From Uliginosibacterium gangwonense DSM 18521 (GTDB lineage: Bacteria > Pseudomonadota > Gammaproteobacteria > Burkholderiales > Rhodocyclaceae): a DNA stretch of 64,000 nucleotides. Below are positions 9,419-18,995 of this stretch, piece after piece. The stretch covers positions 233,576 to 297,575 of the forward strand of contig NZ_KB892857.1 in the NCBI RefSeq assembly GCF_000373965.1, written 5' to 3'. Under the pieces are notes generated by a model. That model did not search any database, had not been told where the DNA came from, and worked only from the letters and a program-made list of their open reading frames with translations. Made by a program: the position numbers and the translations under genes. How positions within the stretch are numbered: the stretch's first letter is position 1; each line of letters opens with the position of its first letter.

Positions 9419-9447
9419 GCAGTAGGAATTTGAAGGGATGTTACGTC

Positions 9448-11394
9448 ATGAAGTTCAGGTTGTGCGCGGCACTGGCGGCGCTGTTGTGGCTGACGGGGCC
9501 GGTGCGGGCTGATTCCGGCGACGAGCGGATACTCGCTGCACGCGACGCGGCCAGCCGTGGAGACACCCAGCGCCTGAGCGCCTTGGCCAGCACGACCACC
9601 GATCACGCCCTGGAACCCTATCTTCAGTACTGGATACTCTCTGCCCGTGTGGCGCGCACCAGCGATGCGGTACCTGTCGACACCATCAACGACTTCCTGC
9701 AACGCAACAACAATTCCTGGCTGGCAGAGAAGTTACGCCAGGAATGGCTCAAACGCCTTGCCCGTGAGGGCAATTGGCCGCAGTTTGAAGCCGAGTACCT
9801 GATGCTTGCCCAGCCGGACCAGGATCTGCAATGCAATGCCATCATCGGTGGCGGTGCTGCTGCCATTGATGCCCAGCGTGCGCTGGAAGCGCAATGGCTG
9901 ACCCTGGTGGACACCCCCGATAGCTGCGCCCAGGTGTTCCGAACCCTGGTCAGCAACGGCCGGTTCAGCACTGAAGATGTGTGGCAACGTTTCCGTCGTC
10001 AGGTGGAAGCCAAGCGCCATACGGGTGCCCGCCAAACCTTGGGCTGGCTCCCCGATGAACAGGCACCTTCCACCGCTGCGCTCACCCTGGCGCTGGAAAA
10101 TCCGGTACGTTATCTCGCCACTGCCGCCGCCCAATCGCCTGCTGGCCGGCCCGGACGGGAACTCGGCATGGCCGCCGTCACCCGGTTGGCCCGTAATGAC
10201 GCACGTGATGCGCTGGCACGCTGGCGCAACATCGACTCGGCCTATCGTGACGAAGACCGCGCCTATGTCGCCGGGCAACTGGGCTGGATGGCGGCGGTAG
10301 CTCAGTTGGGCGAAGCGCTCCCGCTCTACACCCAGGCCAAGGGAGTTGCCATGAGTGACGAGCAACGGGCGTGGTATGCCCGTGCGGCATTGCGTGCCGG
10401 GGATTGGGCCGCTGTGCGGCTGGCCATCGAAGCCATGCCACAGGCCCTGCGCGAACAGCCGGAGTGGAGCTACTGGTTCGGGCGTGCGCTCAGCCAGTCA
10501 GGGCGCGCCCAGGATGCGCGTAATCTCTTCAGCCGCTATGCGGGGCAGCCCAATTTCTACGGCATCCTCTCTGCCGAGGCTTTGGGGCAGAATCTGCGCT
10601 GGCCTTCAACTGCTGCCCCCGCCAGCGCACAGGAACTGGCCCGCGTGCGCGCCAACGCCAGCATCCGCCGGGCAGAAGCCTTGTTGCGGCTGGACATGCG
10701 GACTGAAAGTGTGCGCGAATGGAACTGGGCCATGCGAGGGGCCGACGACCGCTTCCTGCTCGCCTCCGCCGAATATGCGCGCCGCATCGGCCTGTATGAC
10801 CGAGCCATCAACGCCGCCGATCGCACCCGCGACCAGCATGATTACGCCTTGCGCTACCTTGCGCCGTATTACGACACTTTTGCCCGGCAAGCGAATGAGC
10901 GTGACCTGAACCTGTCATGGGTATACGGTCTGGTCCGCCAGGAAAGCCGCTTCCTGCCCGTAGCCCGTTCCGGGCCCGGTGCGCAGGGGCTGATGCAGGT
11001 GATGCCCGCCACGGGGCGCTGGATCGCCAAGCGGGAAGGGTGGCGCGACTATGATAGTAGCTGGCTGACCCAAATCGAGACCAACGTGCAGCTGGGCTGC
11101 GCCTATCTGCGCCATGTGATGGATACGCTGGGCAACCAGATGGTGGTGGCTTCCGCTGCCTACAACGCCGGGCCAGGGCGCGCCAGACGCTGGCGCGACA
11201 GCCGCCCGATGGAAGGCGCCATCTATGCAGAAACCATCCCGATCCCGGAGACGCGTGACTACGTGAAGAAGGTGATGGCCAACTCCGTGCTCTACGAAAC
11301 CCTGCTCAGCGGGCGCTCCACCTCGCTCATCAAGCGTTTGGGCAAAGTGATAACCAGCAGCGGGGAAATCGCACTCAGCCCGGACGAACCCTGA
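9448..11394 (+). CDS. slt: Soluble lytic murein transglycosylase
   Basis: This 648-residue periplasmic enzyme cleaves the MurNAc-GlcNAc bond of peptidoglycan to give 1,6-anhydro products. A signal peptide (MKFRLCAALAALLWL, cleavage after VRA) precedes a long helical superhelix of about 430 residues and the C-terminal SLT lysozyme-like domain. The catalytic glutamate is E499 in RQESRF, followed by GAQGLMQVMP and, later, the AYNAGPGR motif. The layout is that of Slt70. The ATG at 9448 was chosen because it opens the signal peptide and GAAGGGAT lies eight bases upstream. Confidence 0.93.
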   Translation: MKFRLCAALAALLWLTGPVRADSGDERILAARDAASRGDTQRLSALASTTTDHALEPYLQYWILSARVARTSDAVPVDTINDFLQRNNNSWLAEKLRQEWLKRLAREGNWPQFEAEYLMLAQPDQDLQCNAIIGGGAAAIDAQRALEAQWLTLVDTPDSCAQVFRTLVSNGRFSTEDVWQRFRRQVEAKRHTGARQTLGWLPDEQAPSTAALTLALENPVRYLATAAAQSPAGRPGRELGMAAVTRLARNDARDALARWRNIDSAYRDEDRAYVAGQLGWMAAVAQLGEALPLYTQAKGVAMSDEQRAWYARAALRAGDWAAVRLAIEAMPQALREQPEWSYWFGRALSQSGRAQDARNLFSRYAGQPNFYGILSAEALGQNLRWPSTAAPASAQELARVRANASIRRAEALLRLDMRTESVREWNWAMRGADDRFLLASAEYARRIGLYDRAINAADRTRDQHDYALRYLAPYYDTFARQANERDLNLSWVYGLVRQESRFLPVARSGPGAQGLMQVMPATGRWIAKREGWRDYDSSWLTQIETNVQLGCAYLRHVMDTLGNQMVVASAAYNAGPGRARRWRDSRPMEGAIYAETIPIPETRDYVKKVMANSVLYETLLSGRSTSLIKRLGKVITSSGEIALSPDEP

Positions 11395-11528
11395 ATCGAA
11401 CCCGGCCCCCCGGGCGGGGAAGTGCCAAGACTCTTTCGCACCGGCCCCACAGTCAGGGATAATGCACGGCATCATCCCTTGAAAACAGGCGCCGTCTCTC
11501 TTTCAGACGCCTTCGGCTGGAGAAATGC

Positions 11529-12176
11529 ATGCAACTGGTCATCGGTACAAAGAACTACTCCTCCTGGTCTTTGCGCGGCTGGCTGGCCGTCAAGGCCAGC
11601 GGCCTGCCTTTTGAGGAAATCCTCATCCCCTTGTGCAAACCGGATACCCGGGAACGTATCCTGGCCCTCAGCCCCTCGGGCAAAGTACCTTGCCTGATTG
11701 AGCATGGCCTGGAAATCTGGGATTCCCTGGCGATTGCCGAATATCTGGCCGAAGTGGTGCCTACACTCTGGCCGCAAGACGCCGCAGCACGCGCACGCGC
11801 ACGCTCGGTGGCGGCCGAGATGCACAGCGGTTTCCAGGCGCTGCGTAACACTATGCCGATGAACATCCGGGGCCATTTCCCTGGCCAGGGCCAGACACCG
11901 GAAGTGCTGGCAGACATCAAGCGCATCGAAGCCATCTGGAATGACTGCCGAGCCCATTACAGTTCGGGCGGGCGTTACCTGTTCGGCCACTACAGCATTG
12001 CCGACATCATGTTTGCACCGATCTGTCTGCGGTTTGAAACCTATGGTGTCGAATTGAGCGGCTTGGCGCACGACTACGTGCAATCCATGCTCGCCCACCC
12101 CGATATGCTGGAGTGGAAGGCCGCCGCCTTGCTCGAAAACGACATCATCCCCGAATACGAATTCCGGAGTGCCTGA
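11529..12176 (+). CDS. Glutathione S-transferase family protein
   Basis: This 215-residue protein has an N-terminal thioredoxin-like domain (about 1-80) with YSSWSLRGWLAVKASG, the cis-proline region GKVPCL, and the ES-type glutathione contact written here as WDSLAIAEYL. An all-helical C-terminal domain follows. It would conjugate or reduce small electrophiles with glutathione; the substrate is unknown. GGAG lies eight bases before the ATG. It is the first gene of a tight run of four (GST, VOC protein, Hsp15, flavoprotein) with spacings of 1, -4 and 10 bp. Confidence 0.88.
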   Translation: MQLVIGTKNYSSWSLRGWLAVKASGLPFEEILIPLCKPDTRERILALSPSGKVPCLIEHGLEIWDSLAIAEYLAEVVPTLWPQDAAARARARSVAAEMHSGFQALRNTMPMNIRGHFPGQGQTPEVLADIKRIEAIWNDCRAHYSSGGRYLFGHYSIADIMFAPICLRFETYGVELSGLAHDYVQSMLAHPDMLEWKAAALLENDIIPEYEFRSA

Positions 12177-12177
12177 C

Positions 12178-12576
12178 ATGCAAGCACGCATCAGTCTCAT
12201 CACCCTGGGTGTGGCAGATCTGGAGCGCGCCCGTGATTTCTACAAGAAACTGGGCTTTCCGGTGATGCCGGAGAGTAATGACAAAGTAGTATTCATGGGA
12301 CTCAACGGCCTGTGGCTTTCGCTCTATCCACGCGAGGCCCTGGCCGAAGATGTCGGCTGCAGTGCTACAGGCAGCGGCTTTCGGGGCATCACCCTGGCGC
12401 ATAATGTGCGCAGCAAGGAAGAGGTCGGCCACGTGCTGGCTCAGGCCGAAGCAGCAGGTGGGCGCATCGTCAAACCCGCGCAGGACGTATTCTGGGGTGG
12501 CTTTTCAGGTTACTTTGCCGACCCGGATGATTTCCTCTGGGAAGTCGCCTGGAACCCACACTTCTGGATTGAATGA
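12178..12576 (+). CDS. VOC (glyoxalase/bleomycin-resistance) superfamily protein
   Basis: This 132-residue protein has a paired beta-alpha-beta-beta-beta fold. LGVADLERARDFYKKLGFPV marks the first module, and GYFADPDDFLWEVAWNP marks the second. The usual metal-binding glutamate is present near the end (WEVAWN). Many close relatives are annotated only as VOC family proteins, so no substrate is assigned. The ATG at 12178 starts one base after the GST stop and has GGAG eight bases upstream; an in-frame GTG at 12169 overlaps GST. Confidence 0.85.
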   Translation: MQARISLITLGVADLERARDFYKKLGFPVMPESNDKVVFMGLNGLWLSLYPREALAEDVGCSATGSGFRGITLAHNVRSKEEVGHVLAQAEAAGGRIVKPAQDVFWGGFSGYFADPDDFLWEVAWNPHFWIE

Positions 12577-12971
12577 TTGACATGCCAACAGTATTGAATG
12601 CAGTACGCATCGACAAATGGCTGTGGGCGGCACGTTTCTTCAAAACCCGCAGTCTGGCAACCGACGCCGTCGACGGTGGGCGGGTGCAGATCAACGGACT
12701 GCGCATCAAACCCGCCAAAGAGGTGAAGGTGGGAGACCGCGTCGAGCTGTCCATCGGCGATATACATTGGGAGTTACTCGTCGAGGGTTTGTCCGAAAAG
12801 CGCGGCCCCGCCCCCGAAGCACGCAAACTGTACGCGGAAACCGAAGCCAGTCAGGCGCGTCGCCAAAAAGCACAGGAAGAACGCCATCTGCGCGTAGAAC
12901 CTGCCTCCGATTTGCACGGCCGCCCCACCAAACGCGACCGCCGCAATATCGATCGCTGGCGCCAGGGTTAA
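12573..12971 (+). CDS. hslR: Ribosome-associated heat shock protein Hsp15
   Basis: This 132-residue S4-domain protein recycles stalled free 50S subunits carrying a nascent-chain tRNA. The S4 RNA-binding domain fills residues 9-75 (RIDKWLWAARFFKTRS, then GGRVQINGLRIKPAKEVKVGD). A strongly basic C-terminal tail follows (GRPTKRDRRNIDRW), as in E. coli Hsp15, and the length matches. Its ATG overlaps the stop of the VOC gene. A second in-frame ATG three codons downstream is also possible. Confidence 0.92.
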   Translation: MIDMPTVLNAVRIDKWLWAARFFKTRSLATDAVDGGRVQINGLRIKPAKEVKVGDRVELSIGDIHWELLVEGLSEKRGPAPEARKLYAETEASQARRQKAQEERHLRVEPASDLHGRPTKRDRRNIDRWRQG

Positions 12972-12981
12972 AGCGTACCTT

Positions 12982-14265
12982 ATGTCTTCAGCATCCCCCT
13001 CTTTGACGCCTCGCGTCGCCATCATCGGGGCAGGCCCTGCGGGACTCATGGCGGCCGAAGTCCTGAGCGGGCAGGGGCTGGGCGTTGACATCTATGACGC
13101 AATGCCCTCGCCGGGGCGCAAACTCCTGCTGGCGGGTAAAGGCGGATTGAACATTACCCACTCTGAACCGCTGGAATCCTTTCTGGATCGCTATGGCGCG
13201 CATCGGGCATTCCTCGAAGCCCACATCCGTAGCTTTGATCCGCAGGCGCTACGCGCCTGGGTTCATGCTTTGGGCATTGAAACTTTCGTGGGCACATCAG
13301 GACGAGTCTTTCCGGAAGGCATGAAAGCAGCCCCTTTGCTGCGCAACTGGCTGCACAGATTACGCAGCCAGCATGTAAAGATCTATGTGCGTCATCGCTG
13401 GCAGAGCCTGGAAGCCAGTACAACAGGTTGGCGCCTGCAACTGGCTGGCCCGGAAGGAATCAGACAGGCCGACCATGCCGCAGTCATTTTTGCGATGGGT
13501 GGTGCAAGCTGGGCCAGACTGGGTTCCGATGGCGCCTGGGTGATACCCCTGGAAGCACTGGGGCTTCCTGTCGCCCCACTATTACCCAGTAACTGTGGAT
13601 TCGAGACGCACTGGAGCGAGCATTTCCGCAGCCGTTTTGCGGGAGAGGCACTCAAGAATATTGCCGCCAGTGTCCGCACCGCAGGCGGCACAACGCCCTA
13701 TCGACGGGGTGAATGCCTAGTCTGCGAGAGTGGCCTGGAGGGCAGCCTTATCTATGCCTTGGGCGCCTCATTACGGCATGAGCTGCTGGAGGCTGGAGAG
13801 GCCGTTCTCCTGCTGGACCTGATGCCGGACCGCAGCCTGGAGTGGTTGCGCGAACAGATTGCTGCACCACGCGGGGCACGCTCGATGGCGTCTCACCTGC
13901 AAAGCAGGCTGGGTTTGAAAGGGGTCAAGGCCGGTATGCTTCGGGAATTTTGCGATACCGCCACCTATGCGGACCCGGCGGCACTGGCCCAGGCGATCAA
14001 GGCCCTAGCTGTACCACTGCATGCACAGCGCCCAATTGACGAAGCCATCAGCAGCGCAGGCGGCCTGCGTTTTGAGGCGCTGGACGCACAACTCATGCTG
14101 AATGAATTACCCGGCATTTTCTGCGCGGGGGAAATGCTTGATTGGGATGCCCCCACCGGCGGCTATCTACTGACGGCCTGCATGGCGACGGGGCGCGCTG
14201 CCGGGCTGGGCGCAGCCCGCTGGCTCAGGCAGTATCAGACCACCACCGAAATTGCCCCCGCCTGA
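12982..14265 (+). CDS. FAD-dependent flavoprotein of the HI0933-like / TIGR03862 type
   Basis: This 427-residue protein has the N-terminal dinucleotide fold VAIIGAGPAGLMAAEVL (about 12-28), then GRKLLLAGKGGLNITHSE, which is characteristic of the HI0933/YhiN-like flavoproteins. A C-terminal GEMLDWDAPTGGYLLTAC segment closes the FAD site. It also has WARLGSDGAW, which recalls the TIGR03862 subgroup. The function is not established; some relatives are involved in tRNA or cofactor reduction. It is the last gene of the GST run. Its last 31 bp overlap, tail to tail, with the convergent LacI-sensor gene. Confidence 0.85.
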   Translation: MSSASPSLTPRVAIIGAGPAGLMAAEVLSGQGLGVDIYDAMPSPGRKLLLAGKGGLNITHSEPLESFLDRYGAHRAFLEAHIRSFDPQALRAWVHALGIETFVGTSGRVFPEGMKAAPLLRNWLHRLRSQHVKIYVRHRWQSLEASTTGWRLQLAGPEGIRQADHAAVIFAMGGASWARLGSDGAWVIPLEALGLPVAPLLPSNCGFETHWSEHFRSRFAGEALKNIAASVRTAGGTTPYRRGECLVCESGLEGSLIYALGASLRHELLEAGEAVLLLDLMPDRSLEWLREQIAAPRGARSMASHLQSRLGLKGVKAGMLREFCDTATYADPAALAQAIKALAVPLHAQRPIDEAISSAGGLRFEALDAQLMLNELPGIFCAGEMLDWDAPTGGYLLTACMATGRAAGLGAARWLRQYQTTTEIAPA

Positions 14266-16442
14266 TTCAGCACGGATTCGATCATGGCGCTTTCGCGGCT
14301 CTCCACATTCCGGAAAGATAGCTGACAGCCCACCTGATAAGACTTGTCTGTCATCTGGTTCAGATGCGCAAAAGCCTGCGCCAGACGATTATGCAATTCG
14401 CTGGAGAAATTGGCATCCGTGTCCGAGCACAGCGCCACAAAGCGGTGGGGTTCGATGCGGCCAAGGATATCGGAAGCACGCAAGGCATTCATGAATACCC
14501 GTGCTGCTCCCTCAAAGGCGACATCGGCCTCCTTTTGCCCCAACTGGATCTGCTCTGGCTCGATATTCTTGACATCGACATAGACCATCATATGCTTGCT
14601 GGCCGTCTGGGCAACCAAGCGGGCATGGGCTGCGTGCAAAAAACCACTCAGGTTGAGCAGGCCAGATTGCAGGTCATACTGCCCCATCTGCTCAATGCTG
14701 GAACGGGTGCGGGTACGCCGCCACGACTCTTTGCTCAGATAATCGCGCACACGCCCCACCTCTTCTACCAGCAAGGCGCCAATCAAGGCGCTGGCAATGG
14801 CTTCGCGCACCGCTTCAAGACTCACACCCACAGGCAATTCGGGGCCGAAAACAATGTATCCATAATGCCCGACCTGCTGGAAGGCTGGCACCACCGTCAG
14901 CGGATGGGCGCCGGTCATCTCCCACACGGCTTCGGGCAACAGCGTCTGCGTATCAAATGAACGCCAGAGATGCTCACTGTAGGTCTTGCCCTCAAACACA
15001 CAGGCCACCAGGCGCGCCCGTTTGGGCAGAAGATAGTCGTTGGAGGTATTGAAATAGCCTTGCTCTTCATAGAAGGCAATCATGCAGGTTTTGATCCCGA
15101 ACTGCCCCAGCACATCCGGCAAAGCTTCCATCTGCTGATGGATTTCGAACGACAGCAATTGGCGCTTGACGTGGTTGACCGACCCTGAGGCCAAGCCCAG
15201 GCGTTCGCCCTGCGCTACCGTGTGCATGGCCTTGGCCTTGAGCAACACCATCTGGGCCTTGTTCAGCCGGATGCCATATTCCCAGAGCTGCTCGGCACTA
15301 CAGGTTTGCGGGTCCAGCATGAGGGTCTGGATACCCAACAACAAGGTCTGCAAAGCCACAATATCGGTGTTATGCGCCAGGCATTCCATCGCCATCGGCC
15401 AGAGTGCATCCTCCAGGGCATGGGGCTGCTCCGCTGCCAAGGCCGCCATGCAGCCTTGCAGATAGGTGAGAAACCGCACCTTTTCCTGATCAGACAGACA
15501 CAGGCTATCCAGCAGTTGTTGGCTGCGAGCGGAGAAGTCCCCCTCCCCAGGCACCCCACGATTCTGCTCAATGTTGCAACCGCAGCCGCAACTGCGTCGG
15601 CGTACAAAATGCGATGGCACGGTTTCATGGGGTGGGTCCTCATCCATGCCCTGTGCCTGGAGCAAGGCCAAGGAGCGGGCGACCTGCTCCTCGGTGGATT
15701 GATTCACCGAACTCAGCCCCATTTCAGTGACATGGGGATGCAAGTCATCCATCCCGACCACTGCAATATCTTCCGGCACCCGCAGCCCCCGTTCAGTGAC
15801 CACGGCAATCGCCGCCAGTGCCATCTCATCGTTGGCGGCAACGACAACGCGTACCGGCAGGCCGCTTGCGAGCATCTGCTCGGCCGCTTGGCGGGCACCA
15901 AAATAATAGAATTCGCCGCTTTGAATGAGGCGCGGATCAACATGAATGCCAGATTCGGCCATGACTGCACGAAAAGTCTTGAGCCGTTGCGCAGCATCGT
16001 GGCTACCCGAGGGACCACTCAAAAAGGCGAAATCCCGATAGCCATGGTCCTGGATCAGATGTTCGAGCATCTGCCGCAAGCCCGTCGTGTTGTCGAGCAG
16101 CACACAAGGAACGCCGGGGATCTCTGCCGTCAGGCTCACACAGGGCAGCCCTTTGAAGTGTTCAAGCAGCTTGTGCACAATCGGCTCTGAACCCACGCGC
16201 ATGAAGGTGGAGGTCACCAGCAACAAGCCCCCCAGATGCTGTGCATGCGCCAGGTGGTAGACCAGATTCATCTGCCGTTCAAACCAGGTCGGCGTACCGA
16301 TGATCGAACCCGAATAGAAGACGAGCCTGATCCCCAGCCGACCGGCCTGCTTGCACAATTCGGCGCACAGATGCTTCTGATACGTGCTTTCCACGTCATT
16401 GATCAGAACACCGATGGTGGGTGCTACACCAGCCTGTCTCAA
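14235..16442 (-). CDS. LacI-type ligand-sensing domain fused to a degenerate GGDEF domain
   Basis: This 735-residue protein has no HTH. It opens directly with a LacI/periplasmic-binding fold (PTIGVLINDVESTYQKHL to about residue 285, with VVGMDDLHPH as in LacI proteins). A short cysteine block RRRSCGCGC follows. The middle region (about 300-570) is helical with a possible GAF-like part. The last 150 residues align with a GGDEF domain: DLQSGLLNLSGF replaces the usual DxLTGLxNR and GRIEPHRF (661-668) replaces GRxGGDEF. The catalytic signature is therefore lost and cyclase activity is not expected. It may act as a ligand-gated signalling scaffold or GTP/c-di-GMP receptor. The start is a TTG at 16442 with only a weak ribosome site. 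No membrane segment is seen. Confidence 0.8.
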   Translation of the reverse strand: MRQAGVAPTIGVLINDVESTYQKHLCAELCKQAGRLGIRLVFYSGSIIGTPTWFERQMNLVYHLAHAQHLGGLLLVTSTFMRVGSEPIVHKLLEHFKGLPCVSLTAEIPGVPCVLLDNTTGLRQMLEHLIQDHGYRDFAFLSGPSGSHDAAQRLKTFRAVMAESGIHVDPRLIQSGEFYYFGARQAAEQMLASGLPVRVVVAANDEMALAAIAVVTERGLRVPEDIAVVGMDDLHPHVTEMGLSSVNQSTEEQVARSLALLQAQGMDEDPPHETVPSHFVRRRSCGCGCNIEQNRGVPGEGDFSARSQQLLDSLCLSDQEKVRFLTYLQGCMAALAAEQPHALEDALWPMAMECLAHNTDIVALQTLLLGIQTLMLDPQTCSAEQLWEYGIRLNKAQMVLLKAKAMHTVAQGERLGLASGSVNHVKRQLLSFEIHQQMEALPDVLGQFGIKTCMIAFYEEQGYFNTSNDYLLPKRARLVACVFEGKTYSEHLWRSFDTQTLLPEAVWEMTGAHPLTVVPAFQQVGHYGYIVFGPELPVGVSLEAVREAIASALIGALLVEEVGRVRDYLSKESWRRTRTRSSIEQMGQYDLQSGLLNLSGFLHAAHARLVAQTASKHMMVYVDVKNIEPEQIQLGQKEADVAFEGAARVFMNALRASDILGRIEPHRFVALCSDTDANFSSELHNRLAQAFAHLNQMTDKSYQVGCQLSFRNVESRESAMIESVLNQAGAISVVV

Positions 16443-16688
16443 AGGATCGCCTATCTGAACACCCGCCGTTTTCAGGACACCGGACGGAAAACCTTCACAC
16501 TACTGCGGACGCTATCATCCTGCTTTTTCAATAATCTCTCTACGACCATAGGGGTATATTGCAAACGTCGGGCAGGTGTGCTAAATCGTTTAATCTGAGA
16601 CACAAAATCATTCCCCAGTCTCGCCACCCCCTCGGGTAAAATACTTGGGCTGACCTTGATAGCCCCTCCGCTTCACACCTGCTGCCGC

Positions 16689-18680
16689 ATGCTCTCCCAC
16701 CTGAATCCCCCTCAACGCGAAGCCGTAAAGTATCTCGATGGCCCCTGTCTTGTACTGGCGGGCGCAGGGAGCGGCAAGACGCGTGTCATCACCCAAAAAA
16801 TCGCCTGGATGGTGCAACAATGTGGGTTGGAAGCACGCAACATTGCCGCCATCACCTTCACCAACAAGGCCGCGCGCGAGATGCACGAACGGGTGAGCAA
16901 GCTGCTCGACAGCAGCCAGGCCAACAAGCTCACCGTGTGCACCTTCCATGCCCTGGGGGTGCGCATCGTGCGTCAGGAAGCCAAGCTGGTGGGGTTGAAG
17001 CCGCAATTTTCGATTCTGGACACCAGCGATCTGCACCAGATTCTCGCCGAACTGGCAGGCAGCACCGACAAGGCCACACTCAAGGCCCTGCAATGGACCA
17101 TCTCCAGCTGGAAGAACGCGCTGATTCCCCCTTCGGAAGCCGAAAAGCTCATCACCGACGAGATCACCCAGGCCGCCGCCAAGCTCTACCCGGCCTATGA
17201 AAAAACCTTGCGCGCCTACCAGGGTGTTGATTTTGATGACCTGATTGGGCTGCCCGTCAAACTGTTTGACGAGCACCCGGAAGCGCAGGAACGCTGGCAA
17301 AACAAGCTGCGCTACCTGCTCATCGACGAATACCAGGATACCAACCGCGCCCAGTACCGCCTGCTGCGCCAACTCGCCGGGGTGCGCGGCGCCTTTACCG
17401 CCGTGGGTGACGACGATCAGGCCATTTACGCCTGGCGAGGTGCAGACGTGGAAAATCTGCATCTGCTGCAACGCGACTACCCCAAGCTCAAGGTCATCAA
17501 GCTGGAACAGAACTACCGTTCCTCCAACCGCATCCTCAATGCGGCCAACACCCTGATCGCCAACAACGAAAAGCTCTTCGACAAAAAACTCTGGTCCGAT
17601 CACGGCCTGGGTGAGCCGATTCACGTGGTGGCCGCCCGCGACCCCGATCAGGAAGCCGAAATGGTGGCTATGCGCATCTCCACCCACCGCTTCGAGAACC
17701 GCTGCCAATTTGGCGACTACGCCATTCTCTATCGGGGCAACCATCAGGCCCGGCTGATTGAGCAGCAACTGCGCAACCACAAGATCCCCTACATCATGTC
17801 CGGCGGGCAGAGCTTCTTTGACCGGGCCGAAATCCGCGACATCCTCAGCTACCTGCGCCTGATTGCCAATGGTGACGACGATCTGGCCTTCATCCGCGCC
17901 ATCACCACCCCACGCCGAGGCGTTGGCGCCGCCACACTGGAAGCACTGGGTAGCTACGCTGCCAGTCGCCACATCAGCCTGTTTGCGGCAACGTTTGAAG
18001 AAGGCGTCACCGAACACCTCTCTGCCCGCCAGCTTGAAACCGTGCAGGGCTTCGCCAACTTCATCAACAAGCTTGAATACCGCGCCACGCGCGAGCCTGC
18101 CGGGCGCCTACTTGAAGAACTGCTGGCCACCATCGGCTACGAAGCCTGGTTGCTGGAAAGCTGCGACGTGCGCGAAGCCGAAATGAAATCCAACAATGTG
18201 CGTGATTTCATCAGCTGGCTCTCCCGCAAAGGCGAGGAAGACAACAAGAACCTGCTGGAACTTACCCAGACCATCGCGCTGATCAACATGCTCGACAAAG
18301 GGGAAGACGAAGAAGTCGACGCCGTGCAGCTTGCGACCCTGCACGCCTCCAAGGGGCTGGAATTTCCCCATGTCTTCCTCGTCGGCGTGGAAGAGGGCAT
18401 GCTCCCCCATCAGAGCAGTATTGATGAAGACAAGATCGAAGAAGAGCGCCGCCTCATGTACGTAGGCGTCACCCGCGCACAGCGCAGCCTCACGATTACG
18501 TGGTGCGAACGGCGCAAGTCTGCTGGCGAAATGCTCACGATTGAGCCCTCACGCTTCATTGAGGAACTCGGTGACGGACTCCGCCGCAGCGGCAAGGATG
18601 CCCCGCCAGTCACCCAGGCAGAAGGCCGGGCGCGGCTCGCCAACCTTGCTGCAATGCTCTCTGCGCCAAAAAAACCGTAA
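16689..18680 (+). CDS. rep: ATP-dependent DNA helicase Rep
   Basis: This 663-residue superfamily 1A 3'-5' helicase helps replication forks pass bound proteins. The Walker A motif AGAGSGKT is at 24-31. Other motifs in order are TFTNKAAREM, IDEYQDTN (Walker B), VGDDDQAIYAWRGA, QNYRSS, LHASKGLEF and VGVTRAQRSL. The length and the N-terminal LNPPQREAV match Rep rather than UvrD, which is longer. The ATG at 16689 begins at the conserved LNPPQ block; an upstream in-frame TTG at 16656 adds an unconserved leader. It is followed within 60 bp by the two tRNA genes. Confidence 0.93.
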   Translation: MLSHLNPPQREAVKYLDGPCLVLAGAGSGKTRVITQKIAWMVQQCGLEARNIAAITFTNKAAREMHERVSKLLDSSQANKLTVCTFHALGVRIVRQEAKLVGLKPQFSILDTSDLHQILAELAGSTDKATLKALQWTISSWKNALIPPSEAEKLITDEITQAAAKLYPAYEKTLRAYQGVDFDDLIGLPVKLFDEHPEAQERWQNKLRYLLIDEYQDTNRAQYRLLRQLAGVRGAFTAVGDDDQAIYAWRGADVENLHLLQRDYPKLKVIKLEQNYRSSNRILNAANTLIANNEKLFDKKLWSDHGLGEPIHVVAARDPDQEAEMVAMRISTHRFENRCQFGDYAILYRGNHQARLIEQQLRNHKIPYIMSGGQSFFDRAEIRDILSYLRLIANGDDDLAFIRAITTPRRGVGAATLEALGSYAASRHISLFAATFEEGVTEHLSARQLETVQGFANFINKLEYRATREPAGRLLEELLATIGYEAWLLESCDVREAEMKSNNVRDFISWLSRKGEEDNKNLLELTQTIALINMLDKGEDEEVDAVQLATLHASKGLEFPHVFLVGVEEGMLPHQSSIDEDKIEEERRLMYVGVTRAQRSLTITWCERRKSAGEMLTIEPSRFIEELGDGLRRSGKDAPPVTQAEGRARLANLAAMLSAPKKP

Positions 18681-18735
18681 GCGCATACTTGACACCACAT
18701 AAATCGGAAGATATATTAAGCGACTCAGTTTCTGG

Positions 18736-18811
18736 GGGTCGTTAGCTCAGTTGGTAGAGCAGCGGACTTTTAATCCGTTGGTCGCAGGTTCGAATCCCGC
18801 ACGGCCTACCA
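18736..18811 (+). tRNA. tRNA-Lys (anticodon TTT)
   Basis: This 76-nt cloverleaf has an acceptor stem GGGTCGT pairing with ACGGCCT (with G-U pairs), D-arm TAGCTCAGTTGGTAGAGC, anticodon loop CTTTTAA with TTT at 18769-18771, T-arm GGTTCGAATCC and an encoded CCA end. It reads AAA/AAG lysine codons. Confidence 0.97.
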
Positions 18812-18835
18812 AATAACAGAAACAGACAGATTTCC

Positions 18836-18911
<76 letters not shown>

Positions 18912-18918
18912 GATAGTA

Positions 18919-18947
18919 GAAAGCCCAGTCGACTGACTGGGCTTTTT
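18919..18947 (+). terminator. Rho-independent terminator after the tRNA-Lys pair
   Basis: AGCCCAGTC (18922-18930) pairs perfectly with GACTGGGCT (18935-18943) across a 4-nt loop, followed by a run of T. It closes the tRNA transcript 8 bp after the second tRNA. Confidence 0.92.
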
Positions 18948-18995
18948 GCATTTCTGCGCAATGAAAACCGGGGTTTGAAGCACCCTCATCGCCTG

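Noticed and set aside
16581-16593. TAAATCGTTTA upstream of the LacI-sensor gene as a LacI operator
   Set aside because: It does not share the ATTTAA arms of the two strong operators, is short, and the adjacent gene has no DNA-binding domain.
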